A stretch of DNA of 64,000 nt from JANMDU01 sp031375105. Lineage in GTDB: Bacteria > Pseudomonadota > Gammaproteobacteria > Burkholderiales > Burkholderiaceae_C. Positions within the stretch are counted from its first letter, which is position 1. Each line of letters begins with the position of its first letter. Positions 51,099 through 59,053 of the stretch are shown piece by piece. Below the pieces are notes generated by a model. The model was given only the letters and a program-made list of their open reading frames with translations, was not told where the DNA came from and did not search any database. Made by a program: the position numbers and the translations under genes. The stretch lies in assembly GCA_031375105.1 (NCBI GenBank), contig JANMHJ010000047.1, positions 1-64,000 on the forward strand, in the 5' to 3' direction.

Positions 51099-53282
51099 TC
51101 AATTCAAGATGGGGGCTAAAGGGCTTGGCATGACTTCGCCGCTAGGCAAAGCCGGGGCATCGGTTGTTGTGACTGTTGGTGCGTTTGTCGCATTCGGCTT
51201 ACGCTGCAAATTAATCACCCGCCCACTGGCCTGAATCGTCTCCAAGCGATGCGCGATCACAATACGGGTGAGCGGTAGCTGCGCAATGGCGCTGCTGATT
51301 TGCTTCTCTAGCTGGATATCCAAATGGCTGGTGGCTTCATCCAAGAAGAGGATGCTTGGCTGCTTGTAGAGGGCGCGGGCTAGCAGCATGCGCTGCATTT
51401 GGCCACCTGAGAGCGTGCTGCCCATATCGCCAATGAGGGTGTTGTAGCCCATGGGCATTTTTGTGATGACTTCATGGATGCGGGCTAATCTTGCGCAATG
51501 TTCAATCTGGGCTTGATCTGGCGTGGGATCGAAGAAGCAGATGTTGTCTGCCAAAGAGCCGGCAAACAGGCGGTCGTTTTGCATCACGGTGCCCAGCAGG
51601 CTGCGGTAATAGGCCAAGCCGAGTTGCTTTAAAGGCATGCCGCCAATGAGCACCTCGCCTTCATTGGGCTCTAGCTGGCCAAGCATGATTTTGAGGAGAG
51701 TGGTTTTGCCGCAGCCGGAGGGACCGACCAGGGCGACCGATTCTCCGGCATGCACATGCAGGTTCAAATCATCAATCACCCATGGCTCGCCATCGGCATA
51801 GCGAAAGCGGATGTTGCGCAGCTCGATGCTGGCCTCGATGCTTTCGGAGGCGAAGGACGGCGCAGGCAGATCTGGCTCGGGCTTGGCTAGCACGATATCG
51901 GCCAAGCGCTCGGCTTGGATGCGCAGCATGCGGAGCTCGATGGCTTTATCGATCAGGCTGCTGATGCGGCTGGTGAATTGATCTTTGTAGGCGATGAAGG
52001 CCATCAGCATGCCGATGGTGAAGCCGCCTGCAAGCACGCTCTTGCTGCCTAGCCAGAGGATGAGCACGCCTTCTACAGACATGAGCACGGCGTTCGCTGC
52101 TTGGAAGCCAAGGTTTTGCTTTTGGATATCGATGCCGATATTTGTGGTGTCGACCGTCATTTTCATGTGGCGTGATTTGCGGTCAGCTTGGCGGTTAAAC
52201 AGCTTGATGGCTTGGATGCCGCGGATGGTTTCCATGAAATGGGTTTGCTGGCGGGCGCTGCGCACAATAAGGCCTTCGGAGGCCATGCGCAATGCGTCAT
52301 ACCGCGCGATGCGCAGCAAGCCATATAGCAACACGGCGCCCAAGGCGATCCAGCCCAGAGTGCTGCTGTAGATAAACATCATCACCAAGGTGGTGATGGC
52401 CATCAAACCATCGAGCATGGCGGCTAGGAAGCTGGTCGTCATGGTTTGCTGGATGGCGGAAATCGCACCGAAGCGCGATACGATGTCGCCCATGTGGCGT
52501 TTTTCAAAGAAGGCCACCGGCAGACGCAGCAAATGTTCCATCACATTTGCCACCCATTGGATATTCAAACTGGTGCTCATGTAAAGCAACACCCAAGAGC
52601 GGATCAAGCTCACCGCTGCTTTGAGCAAGCCGAGCATGAGCATGCCAGCCGCAATCACGGTGAGTAAATCTTTATCACCAGATACGAGGGCATCATCCAC
52701 AATCCATTGCATTAAGAAGGGGCCCAGTAAGGAAAACACTTCCATGGCCAGAGCGAGAATGAGTACCTGAATGAAAGAGGTTTTGAGGCCACGTACGCGC
52801 CCCATGAGTCCGCGCAGCCGTATGGATTGGCGATCTGATTTTTTCTGGAACTGAATCGTAGGCTCTAATTCGAGAGCCACGCCGGTGAAAGCTTTGGAAG
52901 CCTCGGCCATGCTGAGCTTTTGAAGCCCAAGTGCGGGATCGTGAATGAATACGTGATCAGCTGCTACTTTTTGCAAGACGACGTAATGGTTCAAATTCCA
53001 ATGCAGGATGCAGGGCAGATTGAGGCGCTGCAAAGTCTCCATTTCGACGCGCACTGGGCGGCAACTCAGATTGATTTTGCTGGCAGAGGCAATGAGCTGC
53101 GCCAGATTCATGCCTTTGAGCGAGATAGCAAAGCGCTTGCGCAGCGCGGCCAAATCTGTGCGATAGCCATGGAATGAAGCCACCATGGCTAGGCATGCCA
53201 AGCCGCATTCTGCTGCCTCTGTTTGCAAGATGAGCGGCAGCTTTTTGCTAAAGCCAAGATGCAGATCTTCGAGCACACTCAT
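51099..53282 (-). CDS. Peptidase-C39 ABC exporter (CvaB/RaxB-like), island
   Basis: This is a 727-aa inner-membrane exporter that cleaves double-glycine leaders and transports the core peptide. The N-terminal C39 protease has a complete catalytic set: Q20, C26 (QTEAAECGLAC), H99 (NLNHYVVL) and D115 (IHDPA). A six-helix ABC transmembrane domain covers about 160-450. The ATPase domain has Walker A GPSGCGKTT, signature LSGGQMQR, Walker B ILFLDEATSHLD and switch His in VIAHR. Overlap with the HlyD gene upstream is 4 nt. An outer-membrane TolC-like channel is absent here, as is common, and would come from elsewhere. The active protease supports the precursor at 49529 as the cargo. Confidence 0.95.
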   Translation of the reverse strand: MSVLEDLHLGFSKKLPLILQTEAAECGLACLAMVASFHGYRTDLAALRKRFAISLKGMNLAQLIASASKINLSCRPVRVEMETLQRLNLPCILHWNLNHYVVLQKVAADHVFIHDPALGLQKLSMAEASKAFTGVALELEPTIQFQKKSDRQSIRLRGLMGRVRGLKTSFIQVLILALAMEVFSLLGPFLMQWIVDDALVSGDKDLLTVIAAGMLMLGLLKAAVSLIRSWVLLYMSTSLNIQWVANVMEHLLRLPVAFFEKRHMGDIVSRFGAISAIQQTMTTSFLAAMLDGLMAITTLVMMFIYSSTLGWIALGAVLLYGLLRIARYDALRMASEGLIVRSARQQTHFMETIRGIQAIKLFNRQADRKSRHMKMTVDTTNIGIDIQKQNLGFQAANAVLMSVEGVLILWLGSKSVLAGGFTIGMLMAFIAYKDQFTSRISSLIDKAIELRMLRIQAERLADIVLAKPEPDLPAPSFASESIEASIELRNIRFRYADGEPWVIDDLNLHVHAGESVALVGPSGCGKTTLLKIMLGQLEPNEGEVLIGGMPLKQLGLAYYRSLLGTVMQNDRLFAGSLADNICFFDPTPDQAQIEHCARLARIHEVITKMPMGYNTLIGDMGSTLSGGQMQRMLLARALYKQPSILFLDEATSHLDIQLEKQISSAIAQLPLTRIVIAHRLETIQASGRVINLQRKPNATNAPTVTTTDAPALPSGEVMPSPLAPILN

Positions 53283-54532
53283 GTCATGCGCCCCGTGATG
53301 CTAAAGAGTGGCTCGAATATCCATTCAAGCAGCGTGCGCCGATCCAGCCATATATCGGCATCGACTTGCATGCCGGTTTGCAGCGGCTCCTGCTTGCCAT
53401 AAGCCAAGACGAATTCTTTTTCTGGCCGCACGGTGACGACATAATAAATCTCTGAGTTGGCCGCAGGAAAGGGCAACTCTTGCGCAGGCACTGCGGTGCG
53501 CGAGATTTTGATAACCGAGCCAGGCTGAATGCCGAATTTTTGATAGGGAAAGGCTTGGTATTGAAGCTGCGCCACGTTGCCCACGCGCACGAAGCCCACC
53601 GAGCGGCTGGGGATGTACAAGTCAGCCTGCAATCGTGTGCCATCGGGAATCAGGCTCATGAGTGGGCGATCTGGCTGGGCTTGCTTGCCTACATCGGTGT
53701 GCACAGCGGTGATGAGGCCATCTTGCGGGGCGAGCACATATTCTTGGCGGCGGGCTTCGTTTTCAAAGCCTGTGCCGGCGATTTCTGAGATGGCGCGATC
53801 TAGCGCGGCGATTTCATTGCGCAGCTTGAGCGGATAGTTTGCCAGCTCTGCCTTCAAGGCCACGCCTTCACGCTCTAAAGCCATGCGGCTGCGGCTCAGC
53901 TCGCGCAGCCGGTTTTGCTGCTCCAGTAAATCGGCTTGCTTTTCTTGCAACACGAGCTCGGAGACGAATTTTTCTTCAGTGAGCTGCTTGTTGCGAGCCA
54001 CCACACTGCTGGAGATTTTGATGCGCTCTTCTTGCGCAGCGCTGGCAAGGCTGATCTGAGCCAGCTCTTTTTCCAATTGCGCCAAGCGCTGCGCGGCTGA
54101 GGCAATTTGCTCGCCATAAATCTTTTCAAATTTCGGCTTGTCGCCCTCTAGGCTTGCCTTGCGAATCTCAAGCTGCTTGGCAATTTCGGCTTGCGTGCCG
54201 CCTTGGGAATTCGTGCGCTCATTGGAGATGATGAGGAGCACATCGCCTTTTTTAACGAATTGCCCCTCTTTGACATTCAGCGCAATCACCGGGCCTGGCT
54301 GCTTCACGAAGAGCTTGATCAGCCCCTGATCGGGCACAAGATAGCCCGAGACACGCGCTTTTTTGGTGTATTCGCCCCAGACCAAATAGCCCAGCGAAGC
54401 GATAGCTGCGCAAAAGAAGAAGGCGGCAAGCCATGCAAAGGCGACAGGGCGGGCCAGCAAAATATCCCCGAGCCACGTGTCGCGCTTATGGTCTAGCGCT
54501 TCTTGGCGAAAAAGGGGCGTGGGGCTGCGCAT
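53279..54532 (-). CDS. HlyD-family membrane-fusion protein (CvaA/RaxA-like), island
   Basis: This periplasmic adaptor of about 417 aa starts at ATG 54532, giving the typical opening MRSPTPLFRQEALDHKRDTWLGD; the frame runs 31 codons further to a GTG with no support. One transmembrane helix (AFAWLAAFFFCAAIASLGYLVW) follows. Then come a biotinyl-lipoyl half (GPVIALNVKEGQFVKKGDVLLII), a long coiled-coil hairpin (about 125-260) and the second lipoyl half with the beta-barrel. It links the C39 exporter to an outer-membrane channel. It is the first gene of the minus-strand operon, and the 4-nt overlap with the exporter gene implies coupling. Confidence 0.93.
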   Translation of the reverse strand: MRSPTPLFRQEALDHKRDTWLGDILLARPVAFAWLAAFFFCAAIASLGYLVWGEYTKKARVSGYLVPDQGLIKLFVKQPGPVIALNVKEGQFVKKGDVLLIISNERTNSQGGTQAEIAKQLEIRKASLEGDKPKFEKIYGEQIASAAQRLAQLEKELAQISLASAAQEERIKISSSVVARNKQLTEEKFVSELVLQEKQADLLEQQNRLRELSRSRMALEREGVALKAELANYPLKLRNEIAALDRAISEIAGTGFENEARRQEYVLAPQDGLITAVHTDVGKQAQPDRPLMSLIPDGTRLQADLYIPSRSVGFVRVGNVAQLQYQAFPYQKFGIQPGSVIKISRTAVPAQELPFPAANSEIYYVVTVRPEKEFVLAYGKQEPLQTGMQVDADIWLDRRTLLEWIFEPLFSITGRMT

Positions 54533-55109
54533 GGCTGTCAATCGCCTAACGGCTGCGTAGAAGGATCTGATGTTGTGGCGCAGCAGCCAACCAGACTTGC
54601 TGAGCTTGCGCCGAGGGCAGCTCACTCACGCTTTTTGGCTTTTCTGGTTTGTTTCTTAGGGGCACGAATATCATCCCGATCACTGTTAGTTGTTTCTCTT
54701 ATGAATAATTGTGCGATTTTTTTTTTGGCCTCTTGCTATTAAAAATACAAATACTTATGCAACTTTCTGTAAGTTTTTTACAAATCGATGATTTGGATTG
54801 TTGGATTTTTTACTTTGAAAATTGCTTGTGCAAAATATTGCAGGATTTCAAATGCGATTGAAAAATACGCCCTTCCCAACGGTTGACTTTGATTTTTAGC
54901 TATCAATTTAGAATCTACGTCTACGACAACATGCAATGGACTACATCTAAAAAATCGAATTGCATCTTTTGTTACGAGTTACAAATATCGCCAGAATGAC
55001 ATTACTTTTCAGGTATTTAAGTGTCATTGCAGCAATAATTTGTCTTAGAAGAAATGCAAAGTATTGCTATAAGAGTGTTCAGCAATGCCATCAACCGTGC
55101 CTCGGCTAA
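54533..55109. other. AT-rich non-coding region upstream of the island operon
   Basis: About 580 bp with no convincing gene on either strand and clearly lower GC than the surroundings, with T and A runs (for example 54713-54728). It must hold the promoter of the minus-strand HlyD-ABC operon. A TTGCAT and several TATTTT-like boxes occur near 54740-54765 on the minus strand, but I cannot fix a promoter. Confidence 0.5.
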
Positions 55110-55253
55110 GGCTGGTTTGGCGGCGCAGATCCACGCCGCGAGGGTGTGGTGCGCGGGGATTGATTCTCATGCTGTTTTTATGACGATTTAAGCCGGTAGC
55201 CGGCATAAATGAAGCGCGGGGTGCTATCTATTTGGAAGCACCCCGTTTTTATT
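55110..55253 (+). repeat. Island-flanking direct repeat, right copy (remnant ggt 3' end plus terminator)
   Basis: The stretch still encodes GWFGGADPRREGVVRGD and a stop (TGA here, TAA in the left copy). Three codons differ synonymously, and the downstream dispersed-repeat terminator follows. It is an orphan ggt tail, not preceded by ggt, and marks the right end of the island. Confidence 0.9.
55187..55250 (+). terminator. Terminator-like hairpin, dispersed-repeat copy 12
   Basis: CGGGGTGCT (55217-55225) pairs with AGCACCCCG (55237-55245), followed by five T. It is the duplicate of the ggt terminator, here with a fully paired stem. Confidence 0.85.
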
Positions 55254-55277
55254 GGAATCAAGCGAGCGGTGTTTGTA

Positions 55278-55523
55278 TTAGCGACGAAATCGCGCAATCA
55301 ACCACGCTGCTCCAAGCACTGGCAGCAAGATGATGATGTTAGAGACGAGCCCGGCAAGGATCGCGTCTTTCAAGCTCACTGCGCTGCTTGGCATCGTGGT
55401 GGGGAGCATCACGGCCACGAAGATAACGCCCAAGATCAGAGGAATCACGCGCCCTGTGACAGCCGCCGTTCGCTGCATGGTGACGACCAAGGCGATGATC
55501 AGGCCGATTCTGAACAGATCCAT
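55278..55523 (-). CDS. Small integral membrane protein of unknown function
   Basis: This is 81 aa from ATG 55523; a TTG at 55550 with GGAATT upstream would give 90 aa. There are three hydrophobic segments: LFRIGLIIALVVTM, VIPLILGVIFVAVMLP and LVSNIIILLPVLGAAWLI, with a basic end (ARFRR). I recognise no family. Longer versions of the frame run back through the terminator of the neighbouring MHS gene and are unlikely. The gene sits just outside the right island repeat, between two terminators, so it would need its own promoter. It could be an ordinary chromosomal gene displaced from ggt by the island insertion. Confidence 0.55.
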   Translation of the reverse strand: MDLFRIGLIIALVVTMQRTAAVTGRVIPLILGVIFVAVMLPTTMPSSAVSLKDAILAGLVSNIIILLPVLGAAWLIARFRR

Positions 55524-55608
55524 TAGCTGAGAAATAACAAGATCGATCAATTGAATTCCAATGCTTAGTAGAAAGTGAAGTATCGCTGCAAACAGCCTAG
55601 CAGCGCGC

Positions 55609-55649
55609 AAAAAAATAAGGCCACGGTCTTGGCTAGCAAGAACGTGGCC
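55609..55649 (-). terminator. Intrinsic terminator of the MHS transporter gene
   Basis: On the minus strand a 13-bp stem (GGCCACGTTCTTG with CAAGACCGTGGCC, one mismatch, 5-nt loop) is followed by TTATTTTTTT. It lies just after the transporter stop at 55676. Confidence 0.9.
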
Positions 55650-55675
55650 CAGACTGCTTAGCAGCAATGATGGAT

Positions 55676-57478
55676 TTATTTCTTATCCATGTCGCCTGCG
55701 AAGATATCCTTCTTATGAGTACCGTTTGGCACAAACAAAGTACCAATCACCACAGTCATCACAGCAATGATGATCGCGTACCACAAACCGGAGTAGATGT
55801 TGCCCGTCTGCGCAGAGATGGCGAATGCCGTTGCAGGCATCAGGCCACCAAACCAGCCGTTGCCAATGTGATAAGGCAAAGACAAGCCAGAGTAGCGAAT
55901 GCGCGTTGGGAACATTTCAACCAGCATGGCTGCGATCGGGCCGTAAACCATCGTCACCAAAATCACCAAATAGGTCAGGATGAGGATGATGGTTAACTTC
56001 TGCGTATTGAAGATATCGAAGAAGTGCTGAGCCTTGGCGATTGATGTGTTGTCAGCCGCCACCATGGGGTAGCCCGCCTTTTTCAGCGCTGCGTTCAGGC
56101 TGCCATCAAATGCGGCCTTTGCCTTTTTCAGTTCGTCGCCGGTCAGCTTGCCTGCGTCATACGATTGAATCTCCGTCTCGCCAACCTTCACCACAGCCAA
56201 GGTGCCAGCAGCAGCGCCTTCAATCGTGGAGTAGTTCACCGAGGTGCGCGCGAGTTGCGCCTTGGCGATATCGCAAGACGAGCTGAATTTCACGGTTCCT
56301 GTCGGATTGAACTGGAACGAGCAATCATCTGCATACACCTTCACCGAAACCGGGGTCTGGTGTGCTGCATAAATCGCTGGATTGGCGGTCTTGGTCAGCA
56401 AATTGAACACGGGCAGGAAGGTGATCGCAGCCAACAGGCAGCCGACCAAAATGATGGGCTTGCGGCCAATTCGGTCAGACAAGGCGCCAAAGACAAGGAA
56501 GCCGCCTGTGCCCAAAATCAACGACCAAGCAACCATCACGTTAGCGGTGAAGCTGTCGATCTTGATCACGTTCTGCATGAAAAACAGCGCGTAGAACTGG
56601 CCGGTGTACCAAACGACGGCTTGACCTGCAACGAGGCCGAGCAAAGCGATCAGAGCGATCTTGCCGTTTTTCCAGTTGCCAAAAGCTTCGGAGAGCGGTG
56701 CCTTCGAAGTGCGGCCTTCTTCCTTCATTTTCTTGAAGGCGGGGCTTTCGTTCATTTGCAGGCGAATGTAAAGCGAGATTGCCAAAAGGAAGATCGAGCC
56801 GATGAAAGGAACGCGCCAGCCCCAAGCGTTAAACGCCTTGACCATGGAAGGCTTGCCGTCTGCCAGCAACACTGCAATGCCATCTTTCATCAGGGGCACA
56901 TCAGGGTAATTGCCGTTAACGTAACCTTGCACTGACAAAATCACGATCAGCGAGAGCAACAAGCCCAGCGTCGCAGTGGTTTGAATAAAGGCCGTGAAAT
57001 AGCCGCGCTGGTTGGCAGGAGCGTGTTCGGCCACATAAATTGCAGCGCCGCCATACTCACCGCCGAGCGCCAAGCCTTGGGCCATACGCAGCAAGATCAG
57101 AATAATCGGTGCGGCAGTTCCCCAGCTTTCGTAGTTGGGCAGAATACCCACTAAGAACGTAGAAATGCCCATGATGACAATCGTCATCAAGAACGTGTAT
57201 TTGCGCCCGATCATGTCACCCAACATGCCGAATACCAAAGCGCCAAATGGGCGCACGATAAAGCCGGCTGCAAAGGCCAGCAAGGCGAACACGTTGCGGG
57301 TGTTTTCAGGGAACGCCGTGAAGAATTGCGCGCCGATGATCGCAGCGAGCGCACCATAAAGGTAAAAGTCGTACCACTCAAAAATAGTGCCCGCAGAAGA
57401 GGCGGCAATCACCTTTTTCTCTTCTTGGGTCATGGGCCGAGACCGTTCTCGCACGTTGTTTGTAATTTGTGTCGCCAT
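55676..57478 (-). CDS. MHS-family MFS metabolite:proton symporter with an extra about 125-residue domain
   Basis: This is 600 aa from ATG 57478, with GGAG 9 nt upstream. It has 12 predicted helices, and the family motifs are clear: SSAGTIFEWYDFYLYGALA at the start, GMLGDMIGRKYTFLMT (motif A), LRMAQGLALGGEYGGAA and GALSDRIGRKPIIL. Metabolite:H+ symporters take up dicarboxylates, osmolytes, shikimate and similar compounds; the substrate here is unknown. Between helices 9 and 10 (about 363-490) sits an inserted soluble segment with two cysteines (YADDCSFQF and SSSCDIAKA) and a Lys/Ala-rich helical part. This makes the protein about 170 residues longer than typical members. The insert would lie on the periplasmic side. 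Confidence 0.88.
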   Translation of the reverse strand: MATQITNNVRERSRPMTQEEKKVIAASSAGTIFEWYDFYLYGALAAIIGAQFFTAFPENTRNVFALLAFAAGFIVRPFGALVFGMLGDMIGRKYTFLMTIVIMGISTFLVGILPNYESWGTAAPIILILLRMAQGLALGGEYGGAAIYVAEHAPANQRGYFTAFIQTTATLGLLLSLIVILSVQGYVNGNYPDVPLMKDGIAVLLADGKPSMVKAFNAWGWRVPFIGSIFLLAISLYIRLQMNESPAFKKMKEEGRTSKAPLSEAFGNWKNGKIALIALLGLVAGQAVVWYTGQFYALFFMQNVIKIDSFTANVMVAWSLILGTGGFLVFGALSDRIGRKPIILVGCLLAAITFLPVFNLLTKTANPAIYAAHQTPVSVKVYADDCSFQFNPTGTVKFSSSCDIAKAQLARTSVNYSTIEGAAAGTLAVVKVGETEIQSYDAGKLTGDELKKAKAAFDGSLNAALKKAGYPMVAADNTSIAKAQHFFDIFNTQKLTIILILTYLVILVTMVYGPIAAMLVEMFPTRIRYSGLSLPYHIGNGWFGGLMPATAFAISAQTGNIYSGLWYAIIIAVMTVVIGTLFVPNGTHKKDIFAGDMDKK

Positions 57479-57968
57479 AAATACCGTCTCCATCATGTCC
57501 TCGCCCAAAATCAGGCGTGAGAGGATTATGAAAAACAGCTCTTGCCTGCCACTGACGCGAAACCAACGTCAGCTTGCTTCAAACCAACGGAAGCTTGCGC
57601 GTAACTGAACGGTCTCTTACAAGCCGGCCCTGACTCAGAGCGTGAGCACGGCGCTCTTGGCCTGCGCTCGGCGCAGTCTGGGGCTAGCGAGGGAAGTTCC
57701 CATCTCGGATTGCAACGGTCTTTGAGGTTGCGACCTTGCGTGCGAGCAGCTCTACATTTGTTAGCGAGTTGGCAAACCACCATTCATTTCGTACGCAAAT
57801 CTTCAAGCAAGCCGACAGGCCACGGCTCAGCGACAATCAAAATTTTCCGAATCCAATCACTATCAAAAGAATAGCAAACTATGCAGGAAATATAACGGCA
57901 AACCACTCAAAAACGCTTAAAAATCACATCTCAAAGAAGTATGAATTTTCAAGCCAAATAGCCCCCAA
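57479..57968. other. Intergenic region with a tandem repeat and one dispersed repeat
   Basis: About 490 bp without a supported gene. It contains two near-identical units AAACCAACG..AGCTTGC (about 57550-57595), a GC-rich dyad near 57640-57660, and dispersed-repeat copy 13. The promoter of the MHS gene must lie in its left part. An 85-codon minus-strand frame covers the tandem repeat but has no ribosome site. Confidence 0.5.
57858..57903 (-). repeat. Dispersed 45-bp repeat, copy 13 (minus orientation)
   Basis: In plus-strand order: ACTATCAAAAGAATAGCAAA, then TATGCAGG and TATAACGGCA. It belongs to the GCATAG-TTTGCTAT subtype also seen at 26667. It lies about 65 bp from copy 14, which is in the opposite orientation. 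Confidence 0.7.
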
Positions 57969-58013
57969 CCCGTTATAAAACCTGCGCAGAGTGCTCACAA
58001 TTCAATAGCAATC
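57969..58013 (+). repeat. Dispersed 45-bp repeat, copy 14, ending at the DUF541 stop codon
   Basis: CGTTATAAAACCTGCGCAG is followed by AGTGCTCACAATTCAATAGCA. The TGA stop of the DUF541 gene (58012-58014) lies at its right edge, as in copies 1 and 3. Confidence 0.8.
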
Positions 58014-58770
58014 ACTTCATCTGCACCGACCCCGCCACGTTCACCACCACCGTGCTGCGCCCTGCTTCCACTGGCACTTGGCTATCAGCGGCAGAAGACA
58101 TCTTCATTTCCATACTGGCCACGCGCGGACGGCCTACAAAGCCTTGGTCATTCGCGTTCACGCTCACTTCGCGCACGGTGAAGCCGCTGAAGCCAAAGCC
58201 TTTGCTCACCTCTTGCGCCTTGGTTTTGAAGCGCTCAATCGCCTGCGCGGTAACTTCTGCTTCCACGCGGGCGCGGGCTTCGCGGGAGAGGCCGAAAGCG
58301 ACATTTCCCAAGGTCAGGGTGTTGATCTTTCCGGCCAAGGTGCTGATACGCGCGAAATCGCGGCCTTCTAAAACGAGCTCGGTGCTGCCCTGCCAGCCAT
58401 TGATTTTGCCATCGCGGCTGTATCGCGGATAGAGGCTGAAATTACCGGTGCGCACATCGAGCTGACCGGGCTGAGCTACTTTTTTCGCCTCTGCCAACGC
58501 CGTATCCAGCGCTGTTTTGAGCTGGGTTTGCACCGTGGCTGCGTCAGGGCCGTCGCGCGTGGTGTTCATGCTGATGGTCAGCAAATCTTGCTGCACCTCA
58601 AGGCTGCCCTGGGCTTGGAGAGAGACGACGTTTTGCGGTGTTTCCATCCGAATATTTTGAGAAAAAGCGGGTTGAGCCGTTATAAAACCTGCGCAGAGTG
58701 CTATTGAAATAGTAGCAATCTTGGCGTAGCGTGAAAAGTAAAAGGAAGGGGGTTGGGTGCGCAAAGTCAT
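58012..58770 (-). CDS. SIMPL/DUF541-domain periplasmic protein
   Basis: This is 252 aa from ATG 58770, with AGGATCACGCC upstream; the 78 codons further upstream have no start support. The leader reads KIATISIALCAGFITAQPAFSQN. Its core, SIALCAGFITAQ, is encoded by a dispersed repeat. The mature part is a SIMPL (DUF541, BP26/OMP28-like) domain: VVSLQAQGSLEVQQDLLTISMNT near the start, and an AIERFKTKAQEVSKGFGFSGFTVREVSV segment later. Such proteins are periplasmic or outer-membrane-associated oligomers of unclear function, often linked to stress. It diverges from the OmpR-like regulator across 283 bp, so control by that regulator is possible. Confidence 0.88.
   Translation of the reverse strand: MTLRTQPPSFYFSRYAKIATISIALCAGFITAQPAFSQNIRMETPQNVVSLQAQGSLEVQQDLLTISMNTTRDGPDAATVQTQLKTALDTALAEAKKVAQPGQLDVRTGNFSLYPRYSRDGKINGWQGSTELVLEGRDFARISTLAGKINTLTLGNVAFGLSREARARVEAEVTAQAIERFKTKAQEVSKGFGFSGFTVREVSVNANDQGFVGRPRVASMEMKMSSAADSQVPVEAGRSTVVVNVAGSVQMK
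58674..58720 (+). repeat. Dispersed 45-bp repeat, copy 15, inside the DUF541 signal peptide
   Basis: GAGCCGTTATAAAACCTGCG is followed by AGTGCTATTGAAATAGTAGC. It is read in frame on the minus strand as TISIALCAGFITAQ, the hydrophobic core and cleavage region of the leader. Confidence 0.9.
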
Positions 58771-59053
58771 GGCGTGATCCTGAAGAGAAGTTTCAACTAT
58801 GCCGCAAAACCTGTGGATGCGGGCTTTGCGGCGGCATACAGGTTTGAACGAAGCAGCAAGCGAAACGGGGTGAAACGATTTCGCTTTCAGCGCAAATCCT
58901 CTCAATAAGTTAGCATTGTCTTCCAAAAGACATAAAAATCTCGTATATCTTGCAAAATCTGTAACAAAACAGAGATTCTGTGCATTTTTCACGAGATTTT
59001 TCAAAAAACAACGTGTACATTCCGCTCATGTTACATATTTACAGGAGTAACTC

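Noticed and set aside
55524..55667. N-terminal extension of the small membrane protein back to a TTG at 55667
   Set aside because: The extension runs through the 13-bp-stem terminator of the neighbouring transporter gene and has no ribosome site.
57526..57783. 85-codon minus-strand frame
   Set aside because: It spans a tandem repeat, has no ribosome binding site, is Cys/Arg-rich without domain similarity, and probably covers the control region of the transporter gene.
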